Source: Meconema thalassinum
Lineage: Eukaryota; Arthropoda; Insecta; Orthoptera; Tettigoniidae
DNA: 64,000 bases
Reading direction: 5' to 3'
Assembly (NCBI GenBank): GCA_946902985.2
Contig: OX336389.2
Location: 128,747,572 to 128,811,571, forward strand
Made by a program: the position numbers and the translations under genes. Shown here one piece after another: positions 9,935 to 20,234 of the stretch; the stretch's first letter is position 1, and each line of letters begins with the position of its first letter. The notes under the pieces are model-generated. The model ran no database searches and was not told the origin of the DNA. It was given only the letters and a program-made list of their open reading frames with translations.

Positions 9935-10643
9935 CAGGGTGTTCGCAGCAAGCCCTACTTTGTGCTGTTACTCGTTTGTTTTTCAAGATATTTTAATTTT
10001 GACACTTGATTTCGAAAGTACTTTTCAAGCTCTAAAACTTTTGTTTCGTGGTTTTTGTGTGTAGTTCGCGCATAACGCGCAAATCAATTTTGTGGCACGG
10101 TTTTGGCACTTTTTTGCCCAAATCGGTTTTTTTTCACATAACTTAACGATAGCGTGACATCGAATTAGTCGAATAAGCCACCAAAATATCAGTTTTTGCC
10201 CAAATCAAATTCGCAAAATGCTGCCACCGCCGAGCCGTGGGCCTGTGTCGCGCAGGTGCCCGGACAGGGCGCGAAGTCTCGCTTGGTTCGACCGGGCCGG
10301 GCAGAGGCAGGTCGCATGCTATAAGCGGACGAAAATCTTAACACAAACTTGCATTTTGCGAGTTTGATTTGGGCAAAAACTGATATTTTGGTGGCTAATT
10401 CGACTAATTCGATGTCACTTTTTCGATAGGTGATGTCAAAAAGCCGATTTGGGATTTTAAAAAAAGTGCCAATACCGTGCCACAAAAAGTTGATTTGCGC
10501 GTTATGCGCGAAATTCACACAAAAACCAATGAAACAAACGTTTTGGAGCTTGAAAAGTACTTCCCAAAGCCAGTGTCAAAATTAAAATATCTTGAAAAAC
10601 AAATGAGTTACAGCAGAAAGTAGGGCTTGCTGCGAACGCCCTG
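9935..10643. mobile_element. Foldback DNA element with about 300-bp inverted arms and a GC-rich core
   Basis: The termini are CAGGGTGTTCGCAGCAAGCC at the left and its near-complement GGCTTGCTGCGAACGCCCTG at the right. They are flanked by TA on both sides (9933-9934 and 10644-10645). The arms run inward to about 10220 and from about 10340. The core at 10225-10320 is strikingly GC-rich (CCGGGCCGGGCAGAGGCAGG-like). No transposase is encoded. The frames in it are mirror translations of the arms. A Tc1/mariner-type mobiliser is inferred from the TA duplication. Confidence 0.8.
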
Positions 10644-10649
10644 TATAGA

Positions 10650-11433
10650 TACACGCGTGCAGTACTTTGTTGTTTGTTCATACCACGCAACAGCTCGATG
10701 TATATGGTATTCCTGTGAATGAACGAATCCAGCAACAAAGACACTGCTTGTAGTCGTTTGGGAACATTTTAGGGATAGGTTAGATGGCACCTAACAGCCT
10801 GGCGAAACATTACAACCTAAAATATACCATCTTTAGTACGCCTGGTGTACTTTATAAACCAGCGCGTGTACTTAAAGGTTAAGGAAGGTATTGTTTCTTT
10901 CCTCTCAAAACTCAATGGTTGGTGCTTTCAAGAAACTTTACAAAGATATGTTTTTGGCTCTTATATGAATACTAGTATGAATTTGAAATGGATTCGATCT
11001 TTCAAAAAAGTCCCCGCATTTCCACCTCCTTGGTCCGATTTTACCCCTTAGCGAGTTTGACACAGATTTTAAATGGTTATATTTTATGTACAAATTTGAA
11101 AGTGATTGATAAATTTGTACAGCAGATTATGTATTTATAGCAATGTAAAGTTTTAAATTATATAACATATCAGATTTGTATAGATTAAATGAACGGAGAT
11201 GGAGACACTGCTGTGTATTTGGGGCTTGCTCTTTCTCTATCTGCCGTCCATAAATTGTAGGCACAATTTTTGGTAAATAAATAATAATAGACTAATGTAC
11301 AAATTATGTATAAACTTTTGAACTGGCGGTGGTTTTAGGGTCTGGTGGATGTGACACGCGAAGATATGTCAACATTTTGTGGAAGTCGCAACATTGTACC
11401 CATTGCAATAGGTAGTTTTCTAATGAAATCTAC
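10650..11433. other. Unassigned AT-rich region
   Basis: No recognisable genes. A short open frame at 10845-11051 has no motif. Confidence 0.35.
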
Positions 11434-11441
11434 CAAACAAT

Positions 11442-12252
11442 CAGTGTTGCCAAATCTTGAAATGGGAAAGAACTAAACCCTGCGCCTTAAAAAACAAGAA
11501 AAGCACCAGCTGGACTCTATGATTCAAAACACTAGAAAAACACCAAAAATTATAAATATATAAACGGCTTTTTACTTAATTTCTTTCATTAAAAAATCGT
11601 CTTCTTCACTTGCGGAGCCTGCTACCGCTATTACATCTTTAGAGCTGGAAGGTGTATTACTGCTGTAGCTCTGAATACTTCCAATTTTGGCCACTATTAT
11701 ATCCTTCGTAAGTTCGTAGTCGTGATGCCATTTTCCCTCTGTTTTTAGTCCAAATCGCACACACAGAATGGAATGCAATTTTTGAACTTTCATTCGATTT
11801 CTATGCTTTGTTTTCACCAATTAAACTTGGCTAAACACTCTCCCTACATCTGCATTAGAGTGAGGGAGCGAAAGTGCATGATCTGCCTTCGCATGAAACT
11901 GGGAAATCCCTTGGGAGCTGGGAGGAAAATAGATGATAGATGGATTCTTTTTACAAGTGCACTTGCACTGAGCCCTGCATGTTGCGCTTACTTAGCACTT
12001 AAGCACTTGAATGAGAATTACAGGTACTTACCCTTGACACGTGTAAGGCTGAACATTGCCTATCTTAATTGATTAACTTTATTAAAACTATTCCATGGCT
12101 TCCAGGATTTACTTATTTGTCATAGGAGACAATTTCATGGAAAAATCCGTTAAGCACCAGTATTTTGCTATGGCGCTATTAGAACATTTCTGGCACCAGA
12201 CGAACTTCAGAAACACCAGATCTGGTGCTAAAACACCAAATTGGCAACACTG
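11442..12252 (-). mobile_element. hAT-type deletion derivative with perfect 8-bp target duplication
   Basis: The terminal repeats CAGTGTTGCCAA (left) and TTGGCAACACTG (right) are exact complements. They are flanked by identical 8-mers CAAACAAT at 11434-11441 and 12253-12260. Eight-bp duplications and CAG-starting ends are hAT hallmarks. The 811-bp interior keeps only a C-terminal transposase piece, so the element is non-autonomous. Confidence 0.88.
11572..11820 (-). pseudogene. hAT-like transposase C-terminal remnant
   Basis: An 82-codon minus-strand frame starts at KHRNRMKVQKLHSILCVRFG and ends in an acidic serine-rich tail. The NRM...L..L..VR.GLK pattern resembles the C-terminal end of hAT/KIAA1586-like transposases. 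It sits inside the element bounded by 8-bp target duplications. The catalytic core is missing. Confidence 0.55.
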
Positions 12253-12374
12253 CAAACAATGGCCAATTAGATAAAAATTGAACAATATTTTTCATGTTGG
12301 TACCGTTAGTAGCGTTAATGTGTCACAATACACCGAATTGCTTAGTACCATGTTAATACATTTGAGGAGAGTGG

Positions 12375-12625
12375 TGTGTATTGGTCTTTAGCCCCGTGTA
12401 CTTAGGTGTGTGTTCAATTTTCCTCATAACCTGTGTTTATTGTGTGTGTAACTAGTATTGGGTTAGGAGCTCCTAGACTTGAAAATGTGTTTCCATCACC
12501 ACACTTGCAGGGAGGAAATGTAAAACAAGCCGGCGGATGACCGCTGTCGGCTTCAAGGTTTGAACCTCCGATCTCCAAACATCCAGCTCTTCTACATACA
12601 TTCGTGGTGCGAAACTTAACGCGGT
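12375..12625 (-). repeat. SINE J copy
   Basis: Matches the copy at 20676-21000 in layout: a CCTGTGTTTATTGTGTGTGT-like tail end, then a central stretch, a B-box complement (GGTTTGAACC) and a head complement near GCGGTTGACTACGCTGTG. It reads tRNA head first on the minus strand. Confidence 0.6.
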
Positions 12626-12629
12626 TGAC

Positions 12630-13245
12630 TACGCTGTGAAGTATACGTAGGCAGGTAGTCAGTCAGTGTACTGTAGTTTCCAATGGTTGTCTAAAAAGAC
12701 ATGCAGTAGTAATTGACTTCCCAAATGTTGTTCAAGGATGCTGGAATCGTCGTCACGGATCTGTGCTTGCCTCCGTGAGATAATGATATCTTACTAATTA
12801 TATAGTAGTCTATTGTTCAAAGCAAGCTTCAATAGCTTCACATTCTTTCTCCGATATTATCGTTCGAACGAGAACTTTTTTCTCTCTTTATGAAATTATC
12901 TCATGCTTGTGTTGCTGAACCTGAAGAGTTCTTGTCCCTGATTGACAGTGTTGACGTCATGGTTGGAGGCTCTTGCTTTGTGGTACAAAACGGCCTCAAA
13001 CAGGATTGCCAACTTCCTCTTTTTCATTACCCTACAGAACACTTGAATAGCCTGACATTCTAGCAAAGAGTACCTGTAAAAATATAATCACAACGCCATT
13101 TATTAAAACAAATGAATTTAGAAAATGTTACGAAAATAATTGAAATCAAATTTCGACTTACTATTGAGTATTTTTCTTTCATTTTGTTTATAGTATCACA
13201 CACAATGAACTGTTTTCCGTTTCCGTGGTTTACTCAGTTAATTTC
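12630..13245. other. Unassigned region
   Basis: Nothing recognised beyond AT-rich sequence. Confidence 0.3.
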
Positions 13246-13246
13246 G

Positions 13247-13450
13247 TTTATCGAATAATCGATTAATCGAAGCAGAAAATCGATTAATTGCTACAAATAA
13301 CTATTAATCAATTGTGTGTTCAATCGATTAATCGATAGTGCGTTTAATAGATTAATCAATTGTGTGTTCAATCGATTTATCGATTGTGCGTTTAATCGAT
13401 TGTAAGTTTAATCGATTGATCGGTTGGAGGGACAATTGATTGCTTTGTCA
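13247..13450. repeat. AATCGATT-type palindromic motif array
   Basis: At least eight copies of ATCGATTAATCGA-like palindromes occur in about 200 bp, with connectors such as GTGTGTTCAATCGATT. A smaller cluster lies at 19500-19565 next to a hAT remnant. Such arrays often form subterminal transposase-binding regions in hAT elements; that role is inferred. Confidence 0.7.
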
Positions 13451-13585
13451 ATTAATCTATGTACTTCGCTCCTTTTACTACGCTCTCACAGAAGCAAAAC
13501 AGACAATTAATTAATTAAAATGTATTGTATCATATATTAATAATAATAATAATGTTTATTACGGCTTTCACGGCCCACATTACTA

Positions 13586-15050
13586 CACACATCAAAAAAA
13601 GTTTTGCATCACCTCGGTTCCCAGATCTCCGGCATATAGACGTTGACTGTGTATATTGTATCCAAGATACAGTCCCTTTGACTGTTCATAGATGTCACTA
13701 AAACTGCTCAAAGATGTAAACAGCCATGCATGAGCAGGGCCTATTAGACGGAGGGGGTACGACAGCCGATCAGCTCCAGTCATTCCACCAGGACGAAGGT
13801 ACGCTGCTCATGTTGTCTGTAGTTCTACCATGCCTAGAAGGTCAATACCGCAGTTCGATCGCGTCCGCATTGTTACTTTGTGTCAAGAAGGACTCTCAAC
13901 AAGGGAAGTTTCCAGGCGTCTCAGAGTGAACCAAAGCGATGTTGTTCGGACATGGAGGAGGTACAGAGATACAGGAACTGTCGATGACAGGCCTCGCTCA
14001 GGCCGCCCAAGGGCTACTACTGTAGTGGATGACCGCTACTTACGGATTGCCGCTCGGAGGAACCCTGACAGCAATGCCACCATGTTGAATAATGCGTTTC
14101 GTTCAGCCACAGGACGTCGTGTTTCAACTCAAACTGTGCGCAATAGGCTGCATGATGCGCAACTTCACTCCCGACGTCCATGGCGAGGTCCAGCTTTGCA
14201 ACCCCGACACCATGCAGCGCGGTACAGATGGGCCCAACAACATGCTGAATGGACCCCACGGAATTGGCATCACGTTCTCTTCACCGATGAGTGTCGCATA
14301 TGCCTTCAACCAGACAATCGTCGGAGACGTGTTTGGAGGCACCCTGGTCAGGCTGAACGTCTTAGACACACTGTCCAGCGAGTGCAGCAAGGTGGTGGTT
14401 CCCTGATGTTTTGGGGTGGCATTATGTGGGGCCGACGTACGCCACTGGTGGTCATGGAAGGCTCCGAAACGGCTTTACGATACCTGAATGACATCCTCCG
14501 ACCCATAGTGCAACCATATCGGCAGAATATTGGAGAGGCATTTGTCTTCATGGACGACAATTCTCGACCTCATCGTGCACATCTTGTGAATGCGTTCCTT
14601 CAAGATAACGACATCGCTCGACTACAGTGGCCAGCATGTTCGCCAGACATGAACCCTATCGAACATGCCTGGGATATGTTGAAAAGGGCTGTTTATGGAC
14701 GTCTTGACCCACCAACCACTCTGAGAGATTTACGCCGAATTGTCGTTGAGGAGTGGGGCAATTTGGACCAACAGTGTCTTGATGAACTTGTGGATAGTAT
14801 GCCACGGCGAATACAGGCATGCATCAATGCAAGAGGACGTGCTACTGGGTATTAGAGGTAGTGGTGTGTACTGCAATCTGGACCACAAATGCTGAAAGTC
14901 TAGCTGTATGATGGTACAACATGCAATGTGTGGGTCTCATGAGCAATAAAACGAGCTGAAATGTTGTTTGTGTTGATCTCTATTCCCTTTGTATTTAACG
15001 GTTCCGGAACTCTTGGAACCGAGGTGATGCAAAACTTTTTTTGATGTGTG
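13586..15050 (+). mobile_element. Tc1-like transposon, copy 1 (complete, 1,465 bp)
   Basis: Inverted termini beginning CACACATCAAAAAAAGTTTT are complementary at both ends over about 36 bp. The element is flanked by TA at 13584-13585 and 15051-15052. It carries a single intact transposase gene. Two other copies of exactly the same length lie at 25186-26650 and 39971-41435. This copy abuts a palindrome on its right side. Confidence 0.97.
13830..14855 (+). CDS. Tc1-like DD34E transposase, copy 1
   Basis: An intact 341-codon gene fills most of the element, with the ATG in an ACCATGC context. The N-terminal part (about 5-110) is a bipartite helix-turn-helix DNA-binding region containing LSTREVSRRL and a GRPR-type linker (GRPRATT, about 58-64). 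The catalytic triad reads D153 (LFTDE), D243 (FMDDN) and E278 (NPIEH). There are 34 residues between the last two, the DD34E signature of Tc1 transposases. MFWGGIMWG (193-201) is the usual mid-domain motif. The protein cuts and pastes the element into TA sites in the nucleus. It differs from copy 3 only at residue 310 (G here, D in the other two). Overlapping frames in this region are shadows. Confidence 0.96.
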   Translation: MPRRSIPQFDRVRIVTLCQEGLSTREVSRRLRVNQSDVVRTWRRYRDTGTVDDRPRSGRPRATTVVDDRYLRIAARRNPDSNATMLNNAFRSATGRRVSTQTVRNRLHDAQLHSRRPWRGPALQPRHHAARYRWAQQHAEWTPRNWHHVLFTDECRICLQPDNRRRRVWRHPGQAERLRHTVQRVQQGGGSLMFWGGIMWGRRTPLVVMEGSETALRYLNDILRPIVQPYRQNIGEAFVFMDDNSRPHRAHLVNAFLQDNDIARLQWPACSPDMNPIEHAWDMLKRAVYGRLDPPTTLRDLRRIVVEEWGNLDQQCLDELVDSMPRRIQACINARGRATGY

Positions 15051-15052
15051 TA

Positions 15053-15567
15053 TATAACTAATTCATGTTTTTGGGCTAATGCCGTGTGTATTTAAATTAG
15101 AACCATACGTTTCGGAGAAACCTTGCCCCCTTTTTCAATGGAATCAAACAATGTGGCCAAAGAAAATATATCAATGAGATTACAAAAAATTACAAAAAAA
15201 TATAAATAAATTCCTCTGTTCGTCACCAGAGAGCAGCTGCCAGAAATTACTGTATGGACCATGGTAGAACGGCGGACAGAGTAGTAAGTAAGGAGAAGGT
15301 AAAGGGGGCGGGGTGATAATATAGAGACTCCTTCTCCTTACTTACTACTCTGTCCGCCGTTCTACCATACAGTAATTCCTGGCAGCTGCTCTCTGGTGAC
15401 GAACAGAGGAATTTATCAATATTTTTTGTAATTTTTTGTAATCTCATTGATATACTTTCTTTGGACACATTGTTTGATTCCATTGAAAAAGGAGGCAAGG
15501 TTTCTCCGAAACGTATGGTTCTAATTTAATTTCACACGACATTAGCCCAAAAAACATGAATTATTTA
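15053..15567. repeat. Long palindrome (foldback), arms about 240 bp, 30-bp loop
   Basis: The left arm at 15053-15299 and right arm at 15330-15567 are near-complements throughout. Matching outer ends are AATTCATGTTTTTGGGCTAA and TTAGCCCAAAAAACATGAAT. The loop at 15300-15329 is G-rich. The arms differ by a small ATGG-type duplication and scattered changes. Tc1 copy 1 ends exactly at the left boundary. No coding capacity beyond mirrored frames. Confidence 0.9.
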
Positions 15568-16004
15568 TACAATAATGATGTTATTGGATTTACGTCCCTT
15601 TTAGCTACTGTGACTTGTATCATATATTTTGAAATGATGTACCTTCTTTGCAAAAACAAGGCCAAAACAAAGTAAAACAAAAATGTCTTATCCCAAATTG
15701 TAAACATTGAACAAGATTTCAAAATCTTTACTGAAAACTGTTCGATATTTTTTTTCGAAACCCTTCCCAATTTGATTGATATTTGTCCTTCCACTGTCAC
15801 TGACTCTTATTTGGTTATTGTAAACATGAACAAGGAAGGACACTTTGTATATTTCGGCAAAAAGTAACTAATATAGATTTCTTCACATCATTCCTAAAAT
15901 AAGCTTAAATTACTTACGCGATGACTTCTCATTTAAACTTCTTTTCTTATCTCGTGTCTACTAATCAAATAATCTGTTCTCCTGTTAGTCCCTTATTACC
16001 AACT
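15568..16004. other. Unassigned; SINE C-like end at the left border
   Basis: Bases 15568-15615 (AATGATGTTATTGGATTTAC, then GTCCC...ACTGTGACT) resemble the 3' end of SINE C. The remainder has a short minus-strand frame (15561-15800) with no motif. Confidence 0.35.
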
Positions 16005-16215
16005 CAACTTGGTGGATCAGTGGTAGAGTGTCTGCTTACTGAACCCAAGATTGCGTGTTCGATTTCCGTATCTTTTATCATCTTTTGTGATTACAAGTTA
16101 ATAGGAATGAAATCTCATTCACAGGTTGCCCAGTATAGTTTCGGTTTCGCCAGATGGCAATGCATATCGCAACGTCGAAATGGGCGAGTAAATCTCCCAA
16201 ATTGCTCCAAGTCAA
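16005..16215 (+). repeat. tRNA-derived SINE (family I, single copy in window)
   Basis: An A-box-like TGGATCAGTGGTAGAGTGTC at about 16013 is followed by a B-box-like GTGTTCGATTTCC at about 16056, then a non-tRNA body. The spacing fits a tRNA-derived promoter. The anticodon arm is not convincing as a functional tRNA. Confidence 0.55.
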
Positions 16216-16899
16216 ACATAGTCTATCTAGCTGATCCCAAACGATTAATCGATGATTTCTCTTCTGTGATTGAAAGTGACGAAATTAACACAATATTTGA
16301 AAGAATCGAAATATTTTCATATGTATTACTTTTCCTTCAATTTTCTTTACATTGACTTACTCATGCTACTTTTCATTGAGTTCCCTTGTAGGGTAAACAA
16401 TATAGCCTACTGTATCTTAGAAATTATTGGAATTCATTCTGCAGTGATCCGGAGTTTGAAAACATACTCATACTTTCTTCAAATGTGTCACAAATATGGT
16501 AAAATATTCCCTACTTTAATACATCAATAAACCATTTACCGCAACAATGGGAATCACTTGGAACAGAAATTTTATTTGTATGTCTGACCCTTACCATTCC
16601 TATTTATACGGGATTGGGAATACAGGGTGATAAGTTTATTTATGTTTTTTTTTTCAACTGGATGCCCTTCCTGTTTCATCCTCAACAACAGACGAATTAA
16701 TGAGGGATTGAATGAAACAAAAAGACTAAAACTGAAAGAAATTCAATGAAAGCGATCGTGGTCTATTACAAGGTACCATCCCAATTTGTAAATGGGAAAT
16801 CATGGAAGGTCATTTCACATGTCTTTCAAGTCCAGGATTAGCCATGCCTCATTGCCTAGCAGCTACACTCGCGTAGCTACATCGGCAATATTTGGAAGA
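16216..16899. other. Unassigned; degenerate SINE-like pieces near 16625-16860
   Basis: A short overlap with the SINE G copy (ACTGGATGCCCTTCCTG near 16658) and a core-like AAGGTACCATCCCAATTTGT near 16769 suggest an old SINE. Frames at 16270-16530 show no motif. Confidence 0.35.
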
Positions 16900-17089
16900 A
16901 ATGAAGATTGTGGTTTTACGTGGCCGTTAATCGCGAGATCTTAAGCTACGGGATCTCCTTTTTACGTGGAATCCGAACCACAAGACATGGCATTTCACTT
17001 TGAAAATCTCACATGTATTGACCGGGAATCGAACCTGGTTGGCCGTGGTGAGAGGCCAACAGCTTGACCGCTGCGCCACCACGGCTCCA
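16900..17089 (-). repeat. SINE B copy with 14-bp target duplication
   Basis: Reads on the minus strand from an A box in a GGTGGCGCAGCGGTCAAGC context and a B box GGTTCGATTCCC, through the body ending ACGTAAAACCACAATCTTC. It is flanked by CAATATTTGGAAGA (16886-16899) and CAATATTTGTAAGA (17090-17103). Confidence 0.88.
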
Positions 17090-17103
17090 CAATATTTGTA
17101 AGA

Positions 17104-17885
17104 GAAGTTATAATAATCTAAATCACTTACAGTAGGCCTACTTCCCAATATTAACATTTGACAAGTGGCTTAATGTCTCTACGTTTACAGAGTTGCAATT
17201 GTGAATCCTTCCCTACTCTTCCACGCAGTGATACAGCAGCTTACGCATAGGGACATGTACCTATGGTTGGCAACAGTGGTCTCAAGTAGCTGAACTGGTA
17301 TGGTCGGATGTCGAGTGGACAGCAGCTTGTCACGGGGGGCAGACAGAACAGGTGAATGACAAGAGACTTGTGCATTTACTCTACCCTTGTCATTCTCTCC
17401 ACTACGCTTACTACATAATCCCTTTCCCGATTCCACGTCAAGTTTGCTATCACCTCTTCTCTTTTTTATCTCCCTACTGTCTGTCTCTCGCCTCGCACTG
17501 AGCTGGCAGAGCATCTTGGGGTGGACATGCCAGTCAGAGTGCTTATCACAAAGTCCACCGCTCTTCATGCCACGGCCTAGCGCCGACCGGCCGTGCAATG
17601 CCGTACACCGGGCACAAGACACAGCCAACTTTTCGCTAGCTTTTTGCATTTTACTCGGGTTACAGTTAATACTGAACTGCTGGGTGGAGTAGCGGCTAAG
17701 ATTCTCACCCAAAGGATGTGGAATGAATCCAAGCGCAATCTGTTGAAATTCGAGGGTATTTAAATGCGAGATTTTACTGACGCATTGAAGATCCTCTTCA
17801 GGGCTACATTCAAGTACCCTAGCATCTCTGGCAGAGGTTCGTTAAACTCATTACATGATTACTGTTCAGTAGGCTCACTAACGCA
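17104..17885. other. Unassigned; 175-codon minus-strand frame of unknown nature
   Basis: A frame at 17185-17712 (minus) is open for 175 codons, with no recognisable domain and uneven composition rich in Ser, Arg and Lys. Its first codons overlap a possible tRNA-like SINE head around 17680-17720. I do not call it a gene. Confidence 0.3.
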
Positions 17886-18175
17886 CAGCACTAGGCCATG
17901 AGCCCAAGCTATCTTTGGACTCGGCAGACGTGGATTCGAACCCCACCGTTTCCATTGTTTCCCATTTTCCACCTCCGACAAATACCGGCACGGTCCCTTC
18001 TAATAGGCCACGGCTGCTTCCTTTCAATTCATTGCCTTTTATTTATTCATCTTCAATCACTTCCAATCTCATTAACTATTCTCATTATGTTGGCGTCAGG
18101 ATGGAAATCTGACCGTAAAAAACACCTACCACAGAGACATTCATCAGGTCCCCGACTTCGTTGAAAATGGGAATA
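17886..18175 (+). repeat. SINE F copy (diverged)
   Basis: Head with B box GATTCGAACCCC at about 17934, then the shared core (GTTTCCCATTTTCCACCTCC ... ACCGGCACGGTCCCTTCTAA) and an F-type tail related to 34361-34674. Confidence 0.65.
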
Positions 18176-18229
18176 ATAGGTGGTAGACATACACTATAAT
18201 AATAATTATTATTGTTATTATTATTATTA

Positions 18230-18893
18230 CGAGGGCAGATCAAAAAATAAGTTGCACTTCCCAGTTATGGCCATTTATTACACCATCCATACAACAGTAA
18301 CCCGTCTATGACGACATACAATGTAACGTCACTTTTCCACATAGTTTCCAAGAAACTCCAAACATTTCTGCGAATGCACAACCAACTTGTCGATGCCGGA
18401 TGCATAGAAAGTTCCTCCAGCGTTCGGCAACCACACGGAGACAGCGGCCTTCACCTCCTCATCGGTCTGGAAACGTCGACCACCGTGCTCCGTTTTGAGC
18501 TCACCGAACAGATGAAAGTCACATGGCGCTAGGTCGGGACTGTAGGGTGGATGTTGCCAGACCTCCCACTTGAAACGCTGCAGCAGTTTACGATCCCTTG
18601 CCGTGAAATGCCCGGCTCCCCATACACAGCACTAATTTCACGATGAATGTCCGTGCAATTCCTCCTTTTGACCCATAGGAATCAGGTTGTCGCACGCACC
18701 TCATATTTGGAGTGAACGTCCAGTCGACAGGCCATTGCATTTGGCCGCTATTCACACCATACAAGACGAGACACCACAGCGACCTGCCTAACAGACGTGT
18801 GGGCAGTGTCTGTCCCTTTCTCCGCTGTGCCCACGTTTGCGACACACAGCTGCTGCAGCACGTTAGTGCAACTAACTTTTTGATCCACCTTCG
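18230..18893 (-). mobile_element. mariner-like deletion derivative, copy 1
   Basis: Terminal repeats CGAGGGCAGATCAAAAAATA at the left and its near-complement at the right (TTTTTGATCCACCTTCG) are flanked by TA (18228-18229 and 18894-18895). The 664-bp element keeps a transposase C-terminus but lacks most of the gene. A second copy with the same structure lies at 50534-51200. Confidence 0.88.
18329..18620 (-). pseudogene. mariner transposase C-terminal fragment
   Basis: The minus-strand frame is open from about 18620 to a stop at 18331-18329. It reads KLLQRFKWEVWQHPPYSPDL, then APCDFHLFGELKTE, and ends in FLGNYVEK. YSPDLAPCDFHLF contains the third catalytic aspartate of mariner (DD34D) transposases. 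The first two aspartates are absent, so no active enzyme is encoded. Confidence 0.85.
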
Positions 18894-18989
18894 TATTATT
18901 TAGAGCTGATTAAAAATAGTAGTGTGGTGTAGGAAAAGTAATTGTTTTTATATAGCCTATTGATTGCAGCCAAATGGCTATTAGCTGGG

Positions 18990-19260
18990 TAGAAAAAGAC
19001 CTGTGTATTGTATTATGATTTGCCATTTAGCGTGCTAGCATCAGCTATTGTAAGATTTGCAGGTCATTAAAGTTATCTGACCACATCTCGCACGCATAGC
19101 GAAAAAAATGCTTTGCATTCCAGCTACATCATTTCCGTGTGAGAGAGTGTTCAGTGAAGCTGGAAAAATATTGTTACTATGAGAAGGGCAGCCCTTAGTT
19201 CTGAGGATGTCAAATTACCGACAGGTCTGAAGTCCTGGAACAAAAAAAAGTGTGACTGTA
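18990..19260 (+). pseudogene. hAT transposase dimerisation-domain remnant
   Basis: A frame from the ATG at 19108 reads [20 protein letters not shown]. After a one-base shift it reads [20 protein letters not shown]. The PATS..ERVFS.AG..v...R..L....v pattern is the C-terminal dimerisation block of hAT transposases. An ATCGATTAATCGA cluster at 19500-19565 may belong to the same element's terminal region. Termini were not resolved. Confidence 0.75.
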
Positions 19261-19499
19261 AGTAACTGTGAACTTCAACTTCAAACTCTTGTGTCATGAA
19301 ATAATCAATATTGAATATTTCAAGTAACAGGGCTATTATTAATTTAAATGATTTTCAATTTATTTATTTTTTACTTACACGCCACCATTAGAATTCAAAT
19401 TTTAAAATTACATCTTCCTCATAGCAAATGGAATTGTAAACATTTTAAAATATGATATTCAAAGGTCTTCTTTTCTCGAACTGATACTTTGTGAAACCG

Positions 19500-19565
19500 A
19501 CTCGAGTTCGATTAATCGACCGATTAACCGATTAAAGGCATTCAGTTAACCTATTGAAATTTTTT
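19500..19565. repeat. ATCGATTAATCG motif cluster
   Basis: Contains TTCGATTAATCGACCGATTA and TTTATCGATCGACAG. It is related to the larger array at 13247-13450 and ends just before a (TTA)n tract at 19578-19613. Confidence 0.6.
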
Positions 19566-19580
19566 ATCGATCGACAGCTC

Positions 19581-19613
<33 letters not shown>

Positions 19614-19614
<1 letters not shown>

Positions 19615-20220
19615 GATACGTGCTACCTCTAGTAGCAAGTTCGTTAATTGGATTACAGTTGGTAAAATCACAACACAAATGGTCCTTTAAAGAAATATTA
19701 GCTTTATTGCAGGACTAGAAAGTTACACCACCCAATAAGCAAGTAGGAACAATTAGCTGTCTTACAGAAGCTTCCTCCTTTATGGAGCACACTCACCCTG
19801 TCACTTGCTCCCGCAGTTAATCCCCTCACTACTGAGACCGGTGTACTCGGCTAGAAGTAACAACAACTCTTCCTCTTGTACACAAGCCACTGTCTGTCAC
19901 TCACTGTTCTTGAATACACACTGTTTCGTAAAACAATAAGTCACGTTCTATCGCACTGGAAAGCACACTCCCAAAACACACAGTCCCCTGGCCAGAATCG
20001 CTCGTATATAGGGGCTGGTGATTCAACCGATGTTTCTAGAGTAGACCAGGGTTAACACCTTCTCGAGATTTCCAATACTAGGCGGGGCACGAACCTTCTA
20101 GACCATGCCCTTTTGTTCTTACAGCCCCGTTGCGTAAGGCGCTGGTAACACACAGTCAGGGATAGCCTGGGGCGGCCTGGGTCACGCGCGAAGCAGCGAA
20201 GCTGTTTGGCACTCGTAACA
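19614..20220 (-). repeat. Solo LTR of an LTR retrotransposon (607 bp)
   Basis: Read on the minus strand it starts TGTTACGAGTGCC and ends with CA. A TATATA box lies near 20004-20010 and an AATAAA polyadenylation signal at 19703-19708 (complement TTTATT), in the correct U3-R-U5 order. It is flanked by (ATT)n on both sides, so the target duplication cannot be defined. No adjacent primer-binding site or internal coding region was seen. It is therefore a solo LTR from LTR-LTR recombination. Confidence 0.78.
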
Positions 20221-20234
20221 TTAATAATAATAAT

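Noticed and set aside
14017..14560. Extra 70-104 codon frames conserved in all three Tc1 copies
   Set aside because: They are alternate-frame shadows of the transposase, and their conservation simply follows the near-identity of the copies.
15053..15567. Assembly artefact explanation for the palindrome
   Set aside because: The arms differ by a small duplication and scattered substitutions, which argues for a genuine, aged inverted repeat. Long reads would still be needed for certainty.
17185..17712. 175-codon minus-strand frame as a gene
   Set aside because: No motif, no splice or regulatory context, and an overlap with a possible SINE head. Left as unassigned.
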